A stretch of DNA of 34,261 bases from Clostridia bacterium (GTDB lineage: Bacteria; Bacillota; Clostridia; Oscillospirales; Acutalibacteraceae), in contig JAFQWA010000010.1 of assembly GCA_017407705.1 (NCBI GenBank), positions 1 to 34,261 of the forward strand, read 5' to 3'. The notes below the pieces were generated by a model that saw only the letters and a program-made list of their open reading frames with translations, was not told the origin of the DNA and searched no databases. This document shows positions 8,075 to 15,325 of this stretch, in pieces. The translations under genes and the position numbers were made by a program. Numbering within the stretch: position 1 is the stretch's first letter; each line of letters opens with the position of its first letter.

Positions 8075-10606
8075 TTATGCAGTTTCGATTGAATTATCGC
8101 TGTGCAGATTAAATTTATCAACAGCGTTTTCACGCATCTTATATTTTAAGATCTTACCTGCAGCATTCATTGGAAAAGCGTCAACAAAATCGACGTAACG
8201 GGGAGTTTTGTGCTTAGCCATGTGGGTAGCAACATACTCTTTTATCTCCTCAACAGATGAAGTTTCACCTTCTTTAAGGATAATACAAGCCATAATTTCC
8301 TCACCGTACTGCTTATCTGGAACGCCGATAACCTGAACGTCAGATACCTTGGGATGAGTATAGATAAAGTCCTCGATCTCCTTAGGATAAATGTTCTCAC
8401 CGCCACGGATGATCATATCCTTGATACGGCCTGTGATCTTGTAGTTGCCGTTTTCATCACGTCTTGCTAAGTCGCCGGTATGCAGCCAGCCGTTTTCATC
8501 AATAGCGGCTGCGGTAGCCTCAGGCATTTTATAATATCCCTTCATAATATTATAACCCTTAGCTACAAACTCACCGTCAACGTTATCCGGCAGCTCCTCG
8601 CCTGTTTCGGGATCGACTATCTTACACTCAACGCCGAAAATATTGCTTCCAACAGTGTTTACACGGGTTTCAATAGAGTCGGTAGTCTTACTCATGGTGC
8701 AACCGGGTGATGCCTCGGTCTGGCCGTAAGTAATGCAGATCTCGCTCATATTCATCTTATTTATAACTTCTTCCATAACCTTGATAGGACAAGGACTACC
8801 TGCCATAATACCGGTTCTCATATATGAGAAATCAGTTTTATCAAAATCAGGGTGTGAAAGCATAGCAATAAACATAGTGGGAACACCGTGGAATGCGGTG
8901 ATCTTCTCTTTATTGATACAAGCAAGGCCCTTACTGGGTGAGAATGCAGGAATAGGACTCATTGTAACACCGTGAGTCATAGATGCAGTCATAGCCAGTA
9001 CCATACCAAAGCAGTGGAACATAGGTACCTGAATCATCATACGGTCAGCGGTGGAGAGATCCATACAGTCACCGATAGCCTTACCGTTATTAACAACGTT
9101 GTAATGGGTAAGCATAACACCCTTGGGGAATCCGGTTGTACCTGATGTGTACTGCATATTGCAAACATCGTGCTTGTTGATAGCAGCGGCTCTGCGATAC
9201 ACCTCTTCAACGGGAGTTTTCTCAGCCAAATCCATAGCCTCGTCCCAAGTATAACAGCCTTTCTGCTCCGATTCACAGGTAATGATGTTTCTCAAGAAAG
9301 GCAGCTTTTTCAAATACAAAGGTCTTCCCTTTTCAGCAGTCTCCAGCTCAGGACACAGCTCCTTCATAATAGCAACGTAGTCGGAATCCTTGTAACCGTC
9401 AACCATAACCAAAGTGTGAGTATCAGACTGACGGAGCAGATACTCAGCCTCGTGGATCTTATATGCAGTGTTAACTGTAACCAAAACCGCACCGATCTTA
9501 ACAGTTGCCCAGAAAGTGATGTACCACTGGGGTACGTTGGTTGCCCAGATAGCAACGTGATCACCCGATTTTACACCCATTGCAATCAATGAACGAGCAA
9601 AGCGGTCAACATCGTCTCTGAACTCGGAATAAGTACGGGTATAATCAAGTGTGGTGTAACGGAAAGCATACTGGTCGGGGAACTCCTCAACCATTCTATC
9701 CAACACCTGTGGGAAAGTCAGGTCAATAAGATGCTCCTTAGGCCATACATACTTACCTGTTTTTCTGTTGTTATCGTAAAGTCTGCCGCCTATATCAGAC
9801 ACGCCGATATACTCGCTCATAAAGTTAGCAAAATGAGGGAATACAACACCTGCGTCGTTGAGATAAGGAGCATACTTTTTCAGCCATTCCAGTGAAACAT
9901 AGCCCTCATAGTTAATAGAACGCAATGCTCTCATAGCGCTGTCAATAGGCAGATCACCCTCACCTATCATTTTATAGCTGGGCTTACCGTCAACCATAAC
10001 TGAATCTTTGATGTGGGTATATTTAATATATGCACCGAGATTCTGCAAAGTCTGCTCAGGGGCCTCACCTGCAAAGCGGTAAGGATGATGAATATCCCAG
10101 AGTGCTGCAACGTTATCGCTCTGAATTCTGTCAAGCAGATTTCTCAGACGCATAGTGTCGGAATACACGCCGTTTGTTTCAATAAGCAGTGTTACGTTTT
10201 TCTCCTCTGCATAAGGAACCAATGAGTTAATAGCCTTTAATACCACCTCATCGTCAACCTCACCGTCGGGAGCAGCCTTCTCATCAGCTAAAACACGGAT
10301 ATACGGCGTTGAAAGCTTTGATGCGAGGTCGATGTAGGCTCTGAGTTCTTTCTCGTTCTGAGCGGCTTTATCAGCATATTTTAAGCTGCAGCCTGAGGAG
10401 ATACAAGGAATCTCTAAGTGACGTTTTTTCAGATCGGCTATGGTTTTATCAATATTTTCATCAGAAAAAGGTCTGCCCTTATGTGAGAAAATATCGTTGC
10501 CCAGTCCTCTTACCTCAATTCCGTTAAAGCCGAAATCCTTGGCGGTGGTGTAGATGTCGGTCCAGCTAAAATCCGGACATCCCAATGTTGAAAAACTGAT
10601 TTTCAT
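8075..10606 (-). CDS. fusion: TIM-barrel sugar isomerase/epimerase-like domain plus AMP-forming acyl-CoA ligase
   Basis: An 843-residue protein with two complete domains. Residues 1 to about 265 form an AP-endonuclease-2-type TIM barrel, as in sugar phosphate isomerases/epimerases and hydroxypyruvate isomerases. The expected metal ligands are present: E143 (LIETNG), D171 (WDIHHP), H198 (HIKD) and E240 (LEW). Residues about 290-843 are a full acyl-CoA synthetase: YTSGTTGFPKG (486-496), YGQTE (627-631), HTGD (709-712), GRIKD (726-730) and the catalytic Lys of AAGKIL (K818). The start ATG at 10606 follows AAAGGAG (10614-10620); open frame upstream of it is T-box leader. The ligase resembles medium-chain FadD-like enzymes, but the substrate cannot be read. 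Expression is governed by the T-box upstream. Both halves appear intact, so a bifunctional enzyme or a scaffold is possible. Confidence 0.9.
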   Translation of the reverse strand: MKISFSTLGCPDFSWTDIYTTAKDFGFNGIEVRGLGNDIFSHKGRPFSDENIDKTIADLKKRHLEIPCISSGCSLKYADKAAQNEKELRAYIDLASKLSTPYIRVLADEKAAPDGEVDDEVVLKAINSLVPYAEEKNVTLLIETNGVYSDTMRLRNLLDRIQSDNVAALWDIHHPYRFAGEAPEQTLQNLGAYIKYTHIKDSVMVDGKPSYKMIGEGDLPIDSAMRALRSINYEGYVSLEWLKKYAPYLNDAGVVFPHFANFMSEYIGVSDIGGRLYDNNRKTGKYVWPKEHLIDLTFPQVLDRMVEEFPDQYAFRYTTLDYTRTYSEFRDDVDRFARSLIAMGVKSGDHVAIWATNVPQWYITFWATVKIGAVLVTVNTAYKIHEAEYLLRQSDTHTLVMVDGYKDSDYVAIMKELCPELETAEKGRPLYLKKLPFLRNIITCESEQKGCYTWDEAMDLAEKTPVEEVYRRAAAINKHDVCNMQYTSGTTGFPKGVMLTHYNVVNNGKAIGDCMDLSTADRMMIQVPMFHCFGMVLAMTASMTHGVTMSPIPAFSPSKGLACINKEKITAFHGVPTMFIAMLSHPDFDKTDFSYMRTGIMAGSPCPIKVMEEVINKMNMSEICITYGQTEASPGCTMSKTTDSIETRVNTVGSNIFGVECKIVDPETGEELPDNVDGEFVAKGYNIMKGYYKMPEATAAAIDENGWLHTGDLARRDENGNYKITGRIKDMIIRGGENIYPKEIEDFIYTHPKVSDVQVIGVPDKQYGEEIMACIILKEGETSSVEEIKEYVATHMAKHKTPRYVDFVDAFPMNAAGKILKYKMRENAVDKFNLHSDNSIETA

Positions 10607-10631
10607 AATTTTTCTCCTTTTCATTCTTCGG

Positions 10632-10910
10632 AGTGACAACAAAAAAGCTCCCATCTCCGGCAAATTTGCAAGAGACGAAAGCAATAAATCTTCCGCGGTA
10701 CCACTCTTATTGGTAATAATACCCACTTTACGGCATCAAACAATGCCATCCACTGATAACGGCAGGAATCCCGTTCACGCTTACTCGGTAAATCTTTCAG
10801 GTGACCGCTCAAGGGCGAGTTAAAACAGCTTTCCGCATTGCCTTGCACCAAACGGCAACTCTCTAAATTAAAAAGACAGTCCTTTTTCCCTATCACAGCG
10901 TTTTACACTT
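10632..10910 (-). promoter_or_regulatory. T-box riboswitch, probable leucine (CUC) specifier
   Basis: The leader of the fusion gene carries the full T-box set. Stem I has a terminal loop around TTTGGTGCAAGG and a specifier loop whose 3' strand is TTAACTCG. A stem II region (ACCGAGTAAGCGTG to GCCGTTATCAG) and stem III (GGGTATTATTACC) follow. The T-box sequence AAGAGTGGTACCGCGG lies at 10708-10693, and the antiterminator arm CGTCTCTT competes with the terminator. The specifier triplet is best read as CTC at 10819-10817, because AA precedes it, a purine follows, and AGGG/CCCT closes the lower stem; CUC is a Leu codon. Uncharged tRNA-Leu would then allow read-through into the gene. Confidence 0.92.
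10641..10682 (-). terminator. T-box terminator hairpin
   Basis: Read on the minus strand, GCTTTCGTCTC (10682-10672) pairs with GAGATGGGAGC (10656-10646, with G-U pairs), the inner GCAAATTTGC can extend it, and six T follow (10645-10640). Its left arm overlaps the antiterminator's right arm CGTCTCTT, so only one of the two folds can form. Confidence 0.85.
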
Positions 10911-10916
10911 TCTATT

Positions 10917-10945
10917 ATATTATCAAAAACTTATTGATTTGTCAA
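10917..10945 (-). promoter_or_regulatory. promoter of the T-box leader
   Basis: On the minus strand: perfect TTGACA (10945-10940), 17-base spacer, TAATAT (10922-10917). Transcription should start near 10909, at the 5' edge of the T-box. Confidence 0.8.
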
Positions 10946-10956
10946 CAACTTTTTAG

Positions 10957-10992
10957 AAAAAAACATCTGCAAGGTAGAATGCCTTGCAGATG
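10957..10992 (-). terminator. terminator after the P-loop protein gene
   Basis: On the minus strand CATCTGCAAGG and CCTTGCAGATG form an 11-bp stem (10992-10982 with 10974-10964), followed by seven T (10963-10957). It closes the pgi/P-loop unit just before the promoter of the T-box leader. Confidence 0.9.
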
Positions 10993-11016
10993 CTTAGTCT
11001 GTGTTACAGGATGTAA

Positions 11017-11433
11017 TTAGATTTTTCTTGCGTAATCAAATACTTTATCCGGTAATTCACTTTCATCACAAGAAATTGTGAAGGTGAAACGGGTGTTTGA
11101 CTCCTCTGCCAAAGCAGATACTCTTGAAATAAAGTCAGCAACGATATCATAATCTCTGCCGATGATCTTCAATGTAGCGTCAACAAAAATGTCAGTTACA
11201 TCGTAGTTACCTGCACAAATACCTGCCAAGAAACCATAAAGAGAAGTATCTCCGTTTATACCGTAAACATCTGTATCAACAAGTCTTGCTGCGTGAGAGA
11301 TATCATAAGTAAGCTTGCTGCCTTTTTCAATGCAAACAACGTTACCCTTTGATGTCTTAACAGCCTCATTAACGTTATCAATGAGATGTTTTGTTTTTCC
11401 TGAACCTTTTTTACCAATGATAAGAGATATCAT
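11017..11433 (-). CDS. small P-loop NTPase-like protein, function unknown
   Basis: A 138-residue protein beginning MISLIIGKKGSGKTKHLIDNVN; GKKGSGKT (residues 7-14) is a Walker A nucleotide-binding loop. DIFVDATLKII in the middle could supply a Walker B-like acidic residue. No domain beyond the P-loop is clear, and the protein is shorter than most complete NTPases. I prefer the second ATG (11433) because GGGG (11446-11443) lies 9 bases before it, while it touches the first ATG at 11442. It lies 56 bases downstream of pgi on the same strand and ends in a strong terminator, so it is probably cotranscribed with pgi. Such proteins are sometimes labelled PilT-like in databases, but nothing here supports motility. 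Confidence 0.75.
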   Translation of the reverse strand: MISLIIGKKGSGKTKHLIDNVNEAVKTSKGNVVCIEKGSKLTYDISHAARLVDTDVYGINGDTSLYGFLAGICAGNYDVTDIFVDATLKIIGRDYDIVADFISRVSALAEESNTRFTFTISCDESELPDKVFDYARKI

Positions 11434-11489
11434 TAAGCTCATCCCCTATTTATTTATTTAATCCGTCCTAAGACAGGATTAGACTGAAT

Positions 11490-12830
11490 TTATTTTGCAA
11501 GTCTTGCTTCCAAACTTGCCTTTTCTGCTTCGTAACCGGGTTTACCCAACAAAGCAAACATATTTTTCTTGTAGCTCTCAACGCCGGGCTGGTCAAACGG
11601 GTTAACTGCCAGCATATAACCTGAGATAGCACAAGCTTTTTCAAAGAAGTATATGAGGTAGCCAAGCTCAAATTCGTTAGCTTCGGGAATCTCGATTACG
11701 AAATTCGGTACGCCACCGTCAGTATGAGCGAGGATTGTACCCTCAAAAGCCTTCTCGTTTACAAAAGACATAGGCTTGCCTGCCAAGAAGTTAAGGCCGT
11801 CACCATCGTCTTCCTCTTTTTCAATAATGATCTCTTTTTCTGCTTTACCGATAGAAACAACAGTTTCAAAAAGAATTCTTTCACCCTGCTGAACGTACTG
11901 ACCCAGTGAGTGAAGATCGGTTGAGAAAATAGCAGATGCGGGGAAAATTCCCTTGTTATCCTTGCCTTCACTCTCACCGTAAAGCTGTTTGAACCACTCG
12001 CACATAAGAGTAAATCTGGGTTCATAAGAAACCAGCATTTCGATCTTCTTGCCCTTACGAGCCAGGATCTGACGGGAAGCAGCGTATTTGTAGCAAGGAT
12101 TGCACTCCATACAAGGAACGTTGTATTCCTCTCTTGCAGCAGCGGCACCCTGCATTAAAGCGTCAATATCGCAACCTGCAACAGCAATGGGCAAAAGACC
12201 AACAGCAGTAAGCACTGAGAAACGGCCGCCTACATCATCCGGCACAACAAAGGTTTCATAACCCTCAGCGTCTGCAAGGCTCTTAAGAGTACCTCTTGCT
12301 TTGTCGGTGGTGCAGTAAATACGCTCTTTAGCGCCTTCCTTACCGTATTTTTCCTCAAGGAACTTTCTGAAAATTCTGAAAGCGATAGCAGGCTCAGTTG
12401 TTGTACCTGACTTAGAAATGATGTTAACTGAAACATCCTTACCCTCACACATCTCCAAAAGCTCTGCCAATGCAGTAGAGCTGATGCTGTTACCGGCAAA
12501 ATAGATGTCAGGAGTATCCTTTTTCTTGTTGTTGTAATAAGGTGATTTCAAAAACTCGATAGCAGCACGAGCGCCCAAATATGAGCCGCCGATACCGATA
12601 ACGATCAGAATATCTGTATCAGAAATGATTTTCTTAGCAGACTTTTTAATTCTGTCAAACTCTTCCTTATCGTAATTAACAGGCAGATCCACCCAACCTA
12701 AAAAGTCGTTTCCGGGACCTTCACCTGATGCCAGCAATTCATGAGCAGCTTTAACCTGCGGTGCAATGGCGTCATACTCGTTTTGCGAGATGAAAGGTGC
12801 GGCATACTTGCCGTTAAACTTAATAGACAT
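11490..12830 (-). CDS. pgi: glucose-6-phosphate isomerase
   Basis: Interconverts glucose-6-phosphate and fructose-6-phosphate in glycolysis and gluconeogenesis. The protein is 446 residues, the short form typical of Firmicutes. Visible family blocks are [16 protein letters not shown] and [18 protein letters not shown] (phosphate-binding SIS folds), [22 protein letters not shown], and the C-terminal [19 protein letters not shown] with the catalytic Lys. The frame opens 10 codons earlier, but TTGGAGGAAG lies just upstream of the ATG at 12830, which starts the normal N-terminus ([10 protein letters not shown]). A good promoter stands at 12899-12927. The unrecognised P-loop gene follows on the same transcript. 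Confidence 0.95.
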   Translation of the reverse strand: MSIKFNGKYAAPFISQNEYDAIAPQVKAAHELLASGEGPGNDFLGWVDLPVNYDKEEFDRIKKSAKKIISDTDILIVIGIGGSYLGARAAIEFLKSPYYNNKKKDTPDIYFAGNSISSTALAELLEMCEGKDVSVNIISKSGTTTEPAIAFRIFRKFLEEKYGKEGAKERIYCTTDKARGTLKSLADAEGYETFVVPDDVGGRFSVLTAVGLLPIAVAGCDIDALMQGAAAAREEYNVPCMECNPCYKYAASRQILARKGKKIEMLVSYEPRFTLMCEWFKQLYGESEGKDNKGIFPASAIFSTDLHSLGQYVQQGERILFETVVSIGKAEKEIIIEKEEDDGDGLNFLAGKPMSFVNEKAFEGTILAHTDGGVPNFVIEIPEANEFELGYLIYFFEKACAISGYMLAVNPFDQPGVESYKKNMFALLGKPGYEAEKASLEARLAK

Positions 12831-12898
12831 TGAACTTCCTCCAAATAAAATTACCTTCAAAACAGCCCATAAAAGTACGTCTGTTTCTATTTTTATAT

Positions 12899-12927
12899 AT
12901 TTTACAATAAAACTGATAGCATTTCAA
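12899..12927 (-). promoter_or_regulatory. promoter of pgi
   Basis: On the minus strand TTGAAA (12927-12922), a 17-base spacer and TAAAAT (12904-12899), giving a leader of roughly 60 bases before the pgi ATG. Confidence 0.7.
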
Positions 12928-12993
12928 GATATAAAACCTAAATTTAACAAATTTTTTTAATAAAATACACAACATATACAAAAGGTTAATAAA

Positions 12994-14226
12994 TTATACA
13001 CAGAATAGGGCGTTTACAAGCTTTATAAATGAAAATCCCCAGGTGATTTTATCAATATTTTCGGTGGTGTAGATCTTACACTCATCTATTGCCTCGCCGT
13101 TAAGCTTTATCACCACTTTTCCCACCTGTGTTCCCTCTTTTACGGGAGCATCTACAAACTCATTCATAATCACATCCACTGTAATACCCTTCGCATCGCC
13201 TTTTTTAATAAGCTGATTTTTCACTGTATCTACTTCAACAGCGGCAGTGGGTTTCACACCTTTTACTACTTTAATATTATTTACAGTGCTTGCATCAAAA
13301 TTCGGTTTTGTAATAGACCAGTTTGCAAATCCGTAGTCCAGCAGTTTTTTAGCACCTGCAAATCTTTCGTTGGATGACTCTCCGCCCATCACCACGGCAA
13401 TCAGCTCCATACCGTCACGCTTTGCGGTGGCAGAAACACAAAATCCTGCTTTACTGGTAGTGCCGGTTTTAAGTCCGGTAGCACCCAGATAATAACGAAC
13501 AAGCTTATTGGTATTTACAAGCTGGGTCTGTCCCCCACGCAGACTGTCCATCCAAATAGTGGTGTATTTTTTAATGGTGTCGTGGAGTATCAGCTCACGT
13601 GACATAACAGCCACATCGTGGGCACTGGTTAAATGCCCCTCTTCGTCTAATCCACAAGCATTTTTAAAGGTGGTGTCGTTCATACCAAGTTCCTTTGCTC
13701 TGGCGTTCATCAGCGCCACAAACCCCTCTTCACTGCCTGCAATATGCTCAGCCAGTGCCACTGATGCGTCATTAGCAGAACCCACAGCCGCCGCTTTTAG
13801 CATTTGGTCAACTGTCATAGTCTCTCCCGGCTCTAACCAAATCTGTGAGCCACCCATAGACGCTGCGTGTTCTGAGGTGGTAACCACATCATTAACAGAA
13901 ATCTTGCCGTTATCTATGGCCTCTGTAACCAGCAGTAAAGTCATTATTTTGGTAATAGATGCAGGTTCTAATTTTTCGTGAGCGTTTGTCTGAGTTAATA
14001 TTTTGCCTGTTGATGCTTCCATAAGCACTGTTGATTTTGCTTTAACGGTAGGCGGAGTGTTCATAGGAATGGTTGCCGCCGACACAGTAGGCTCCTCGAA
14101 AATATCATCTGTATAATACTCGGTTACGATCACGCCGTTTACAGTTTCAATCATATCAGCCGACACACTAAATCCGAAAATAAGTATAAAACTTAAAACA
14201 GCAAGAAAAATTTTATTCTTATACAT
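12994..14226 (-). CDS. D-alanyl-D-alanine carboxypeptidase (DacF/PBP5-like)
   Basis: Low-molecular-weight penicillin-binding protein that trims the terminal D-Ala of peptidoglycan stem peptides outside the membrane. The 410 residues start with a signal peptide (about 1-23, cleavage after SVSA). The three serine-peptidase S11 motifs follow in order: SITK (S90-K93), SAN (S150-N152) and KTG (K253-G255). A C-terminal beta-rich domain (about 305-395) matches PBP5_C, and the last residues (FSFIKLVNALFCV) could be the amphipathic membrane anchor. The ATG at 14226 follows GAAAGGTGTG. In sporulating Firmicutes such enzymes are vegetative (DacA) or spore-specific (DacB, DacF); sequence alone does not decide which. 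Confidence 0.92.
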   Translation of the reverse strand: MYKNKIFLAVLSFILIFGFSVSADMIETVNGVIVTEYYTDDIFEEPTVSAATIPMNTPPTVKAKSTVLMEASTGKILTQTNAHEKLEPASITKIMTLLLVTEAIDNGKISVNDVVTTSEHAASMGGSQIWLEPGETMTVDQMLKAAAVGSANDASVALAEHIAGSEEGFVALMNARAKELGMNDTTFKNACGLDEEGHLTSAHDVAVMSRELILHDTIKKYTTIWMDSLRGGQTQLVNTNKLVRYYLGATGLKTGTTSKAGFCVSATAKRDGMELIAVVMGGESSNERFAGAKKLLDYGFANWSITKPNFDASTVNNIKVVKGVKPTAAVEVDTVKNQLIKKGDAKGITVDVIMNEFVDAPVKEGTQVGKVVIKLNGEAIDECKIYTTENIDKITWGFSFIKLVNALFCV

Positions 14227-14318
14227 AAATACGACACACCTTTCAGCATAAACTGTTATATATTATGTGAAAGTAAATACAAGCATACCAAATTTGTGTT
14301 AAGTCGCTATAAATACTG

Positions 14319-14405
14319 CCATGGGTTCGATCTCCTACCATAAAAATAAAATCCCAACCAAGCAAAGGCTTGATTGGGATTATGGAGCTGGTGAAGGGGA
14401 TCGAA
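14319..14405 (-). repeat. direct repeat copy 1: tRNA-Thr 3' end and terminator, without the rest of the tRNA
   Basis: This 87-base segment repeats 14502-14588 with three mismatches. It contains a copy of the tRNA terminator hairpin, the CCA end, the acceptor 3' strand and half of the T-arm, and then diverges (at 14406) inside the T-loop. No functional tRNA can be made from it. An open frame of 63 codons crosses it on the plus strand but is not a credible protein. Confidence 0.85.
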
Positions 14406-14501
14406 TTGCCGACTCCGTCATAATTCGGCCCACTTTCGTGGGCTGCGTTTATGCTAATTCGTCTCGCCGTTCATTCTTCACAGCAACCGACGAATATCGC
14501 A
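14406..14501. other. 96-base unique spacer between the tRNA 3'-end repeats
   Basis: This stretch is unrelated to the rest of the tRNA. It holds a small hairpin GCCCAC-TTTC-GTGGGC (14428-14443) and a weaker inverted repeat AATTCGTCTCG / CGACGAAT. I see no gene in it. Confidence 0.5.
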
Positions 14502-14588
14502 CCATGGGTTAAATCTCCTACCATAAAAATAAAATCCCAACCAAGCAAGGGCTTGATTGGGATTATGGAGCTGGTGAAGGGGATCGAA
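14502..14588 (-). repeat. direct repeat copy 2, overlapping the intact tRNA-Thr 3' end
   Basis: Second copy of the 87-base repeat, offset by 183 bases from the first. Its right part is the last 23 bases of the functional tRNA-Thr including CCA; its left part is the tRNA terminator plus about 30 bases beyond. Confidence 0.85.
14532..14563 (-). terminator. terminator of tRNA-Thr
   Basis: On the minus strand AATCCCAA-T-CAAGC pairs with GCTTG-G-TTGGGATT (13 pairs and one mismatch), followed by TTATTTTTA. An almost identical hairpin occurs in repeat copy 1 (14349-14380). Confidence 0.8.
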
Positions 14589-14641
14589 CCCACGACCTGC
14601 TCATTACGAATGAGCTGCTCTACCATCTGAGCTACACCAGC
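14566..14641 (-). tRNA. tRNA-Thr (anticodon CGU)
   Basis: A 76-base cloverleaf with encoded CCA. The acceptor stem is GCTGGTG/CACCAGC, the D-arm is GCTC-AGATGGTA-GAGC, and the anticodon stem GCTCA/TGAGC encloses TTCGTAA, so the anticodon is CGT (14608-14606, reads ACG). The T-arm GTGGG-TTCGATC-CCCTT has one G-T pair and one T-T mismatch. Both lie where the duplicated 3' end joins the 5' part, which fits a 3' end that was replaced. It has its own perfect promoter and terminator. Confidence 0.95.
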
Positions 14642-14655
14642 AAAGGATGTGGTTA

Positions 14656-14685
14656 ATTATATCAACAATTTTGTTTGATTGTCAA
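14656..14685 (-). promoter_or_regulatory. promoter of tRNA-Thr
   Basis: On the minus strand both hexamers are consensus: TTGACA (14685-14680) and TATAAT (14661-14656), with an 18-base spacer. The first base of the tRNA is about 14 bases beyond the -10 box. Confidence 0.85.
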
Positions 14686-14744
14686 GTACAAAACATAATA
14701 TACACACTTTCACACAAAACCGCTGTGAAAGATATTCTCATTTT

Positions 14745-14773
14745 TTGCCTTTTGATTTTTTACATATTATAAT
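14745..14773 (+). promoter_or_regulatory. promoter of the XRE-family gene
   Basis: TTGCCT (14745-14750), 17-base spacer, TATAAT (14768-14773). Confidence 0.65.
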
Positions 14774-14805
14774 AAACTAAAGTATGATTAAAGGAGTAGA
14801 TTTTA

Positions 14806-15195
14806 ATGTTTCCCGAAAAACTCAAACAGCTCAGAGTTAACTGTGCACTTACCCAAAAGCAGGTAGCCGAGGTGCTTAATATCGACAGATCTACTTACAC
14901 ATATTACGAAACCGGAAAGTCTTCCCCCACTATTGAAACTCTTATAAAGCTTTCCAAAATCTTTGCGGTTTCTATCGACACTCTTTTGGATTACGAGTCT
15001 CACACAAGTGAATCAGTCGCTACACTTAACGACGTTTACACCGGTTATGTTAAAAAGAATTCACCTGGTAAGATCATCACTTTAGACGAGGGTGAAAAAA
15101 CATTACTTTTAACCTATCGTTTGCTGGATGAAGAAAGCAAAAACAACACTCAGGAATATCTGAAAAAGCTTTTAAACGATACGGAAAGTAAATAA
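14806..15195 (+). CDS. XRE-family helix-turn-helix transcriptional regulator
   Basis: A 129-residue DNA-binding protein. Residues 5-60 are a Cro/C1-type HTH: LKQLRVNCALTQKQVAEVLN, then IDRSTYTYYETGKSSPT and ETLIKLSKIFAVSIDTLL. The C-terminal part (about 75-129) is charged and helical and may mediate dimerisation or bind a signal; no known sensor domain is visible. The ATG at 14806 follows AAAGGAG (14790-14796). The gene has its own promoter and terminator, so it is a single-gene unit beside the tRNA-Thr duplication. Such regulators often belong to mobile elements, but it may equally be a resident gene. Its targets are not evident. Confidence 0.9.
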   Translation: MFPEKLKQLRVNCALTQKQVAEVLNIDRSTYTYYETGKSSPTIETLIKLSKIFAVSIDTLLDYESHTSESVATLNDVYTGYVKKNSPGKIITLDEGEKTLLLTYRLLDEESKNNTQEYLKKLLNDTESK

Positions 15196-15206
15196 TTTTA
15201 TATATT

Positions 15207-15237
15207 AAATAACTGATTGCAAGGCAGTCAGTTATTT
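15207..15237 (+). terminator. terminator after the XRE-family gene
   Basis: AAATAACTGA (15207-15216) pairs with TCAGTTATTT (15228-15237), with inner TGC/GCA pairing, and a T-rich tail follows. Confidence 0.85.
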
Positions 15238-15260
15238 TTTATTTTTACATTAAAATAATA

Positions 15261-15289
15261 TTTACCTTTTTGTCTAAATGTGTTATAAT
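15261..15289 (+). promoter_or_regulatory. promoter of the dnaD/dnaI-like operon
   Basis: TTTACC (15261-15266), 17-base spacer, TATAAT (15284-15289). The leader to the first ATG is about 30 bases. Confidence 0.55.
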
Positions 15290-15325
15290 TTGAATTACAC
15301 CAATTTTGAAAGGCGGTTCGGCAAT

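Noticed and set aside
10818-10820. Alternative T-box specifier reading TCG (Ser)
   Set aside because: The triplet would be followed by C instead of the usual purine, and it would shorten the closing CCCT helix. CTC fits the loop better, though a covariance model should decide.
11461-11485. Hairpin between pgi and the P-loop gene
   Set aside because: The inverted repeat is imperfect and no T tract follows in either direction, so I do not call a terminator there.
14321-14512. 63-codon open frame across the tRNA repeat
   Set aside because: It is read through the tRNA 3' end and its terminator on the opposite strand and has no ribosome site.
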